Assembly: GCA_018666775.1 (NCBI GenBank)
Contig: JABIXC010000007.1
Coordinates: 423,890-487,889 of the forward strand
Direction of reading: 5' to 3'
DNA: 64,000 bases
DNA from: Rhodospirillales bacterium
GTDB lineage: Bacteria > Pseudomonadota > Alphaproteobacteria > SMXQ01
The notes beneath the pieces were generated by a model. It ran no database searches, had not been told where the DNA came from, and saw only the letters and a list, made by a program, of their open reading frames with translations. The stretch's first letter is position 1. Each line of letters begins with the position of its first letter. Below are positions 63,862-64,000 of the stretch, piece after piece. The translations under genes and the position numbers were made by a program.

Positions 63862-64000
63862 TGTCTAACGTCAGCGCCTATGGGACAGATTAGGGGCATT
63901 GCATAAGAGAGGGTTTCTGGCACATCGTAATGACCCGAAGGGGAATGAAGATGAAACAGAAATCGCAGACAAGACAGACGGGTGCAGCCAAGGCGATCAA
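63862..64000 (+). mobile_element. Left end of a probable IS3-type insertion sequence (cut by window)
   Basis: From TGTCTAACGTCAGCGCCTAT at 63862 the sequence changes to a non-genic leader of about 90 bp and then an ORF start typical of an IS3-family orfA. The TG terminus fits IS3 ends (TG...CA). The right end, the inverted repeat partner and any target duplication are outside the window, so the boundary is tentative. Confidence 0.45.
63951..64000 (+). CDS. Transposase orfA N-terminus, IS3-like (partial)
   Basis: ATG 63951 with AAGGGG about 8 bases upstream opens MKQKSQTRQTGAAKAI, which continues beyond the window. Basic, Thr/Gln/Lys-rich starts leading to AIK-type sequence resemble orfA proteins of IS3-family elements, which carry a helix-turn-helix just beyond. 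Only 16 residues are visible, so this rests on resemblance and on the terminal sequence upstream. Confidence 0.4.
   Translation, partial: MKQKSQTRQTGAAKAI

Overview
The window is a chromosomal stretch of an alphaproteobacterium, most likely Rhodospirillales-like. This rests on gene content and order: rnd-kdsD-lptC-lptA-lptB-rpoN-ptsN, FYDLN protein-aroA-cmk-rpsA-sppA-ihfB-pyrF-trpFBA-accD-folC, trxA-addA-addB-murU-amgK-tsaE, a DivL-type PAS kinase next to ahcY, and ptsH-EIIA-hprK-chvG-chvI near pckA. All are typical alphaproteobacterial neighbourhoods. I cannot name the genus from the sequence alone.

Layout. 1-6.2 kb (+): end of ribonuclease D, the Kdo/LPS-export genes kdsD and lptCAB, sigma-54 and PTS EIIA-Ntr. 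6.3-7.4 kb (-): a DUF1150 protein, tRNA-Ala(GGC) and an acidic FYDLN zinc protein. 7.7-19.4 kb (+): aroA, cmk, rpsA, sppA, ihfB, a LapA-like membrane protein, pyrF, trpF, trpB, trpA, accD and folC, closing at a bidirectional terminator. 19.4-28.6 kb (-): trxA, the AddAB recombination nuclease, the MurNAc recycling pair murU-amgK, and tsaE. 28.8-29.8 kb (+): a TrxR-like ferredoxin-NADP reductase. 29.8-37.7 kb (-): divL (Tyr in place of the phospho-His), ahcY, then the transcription unit chvI-chvG-hprK-EIIA-ptsH. 37.9-40.5 kb (+): a NiCoT metal transporter and pckA. 40.6-44.9 kb (-): an MFS transporter, polA and a small zf-CHCC protein.

44.9-64 kb is more accessory. It holds an ABC ATPase without a permease, a lipoprotein hydrolase, a three-block pentapeptide-repeat protein and a 1303-residue transmembrane protein. 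That protein joins a degenerate protein-kinase domain to a Gln/Pro/Ala-rich stalk and a periplasmic repeat domain of beta-propeller type. Next come an amidohydrolase, a CBS-DUF294 protein converging on a membrane-anchored DEDDh exonuclease, four small membrane or TPR proteins, a sodium:solute symporter and a hybrid PAS histidine kinase. A solute-binding protein diverges from that kinase. The window ends with tRNA-Arg(CCG) and what looks like the left end of an IS3-type insertion sequence, cut by the window edge.

The best candidates for something undescribed are the pseudokinase-stalk-propeller protein with its pentapeptide-repeat neighbour (47.1-52.3 kb), and the symporter/CBS-DUF294/membrane-exonuclease block with unknown small membrane proteins (53.7-59.8 kb). 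Smaller points are the absence of hpf between rpoN and ptsN, and a possible Cys-rich 52-codon ORF overlapping the start of the hybrid kinase.
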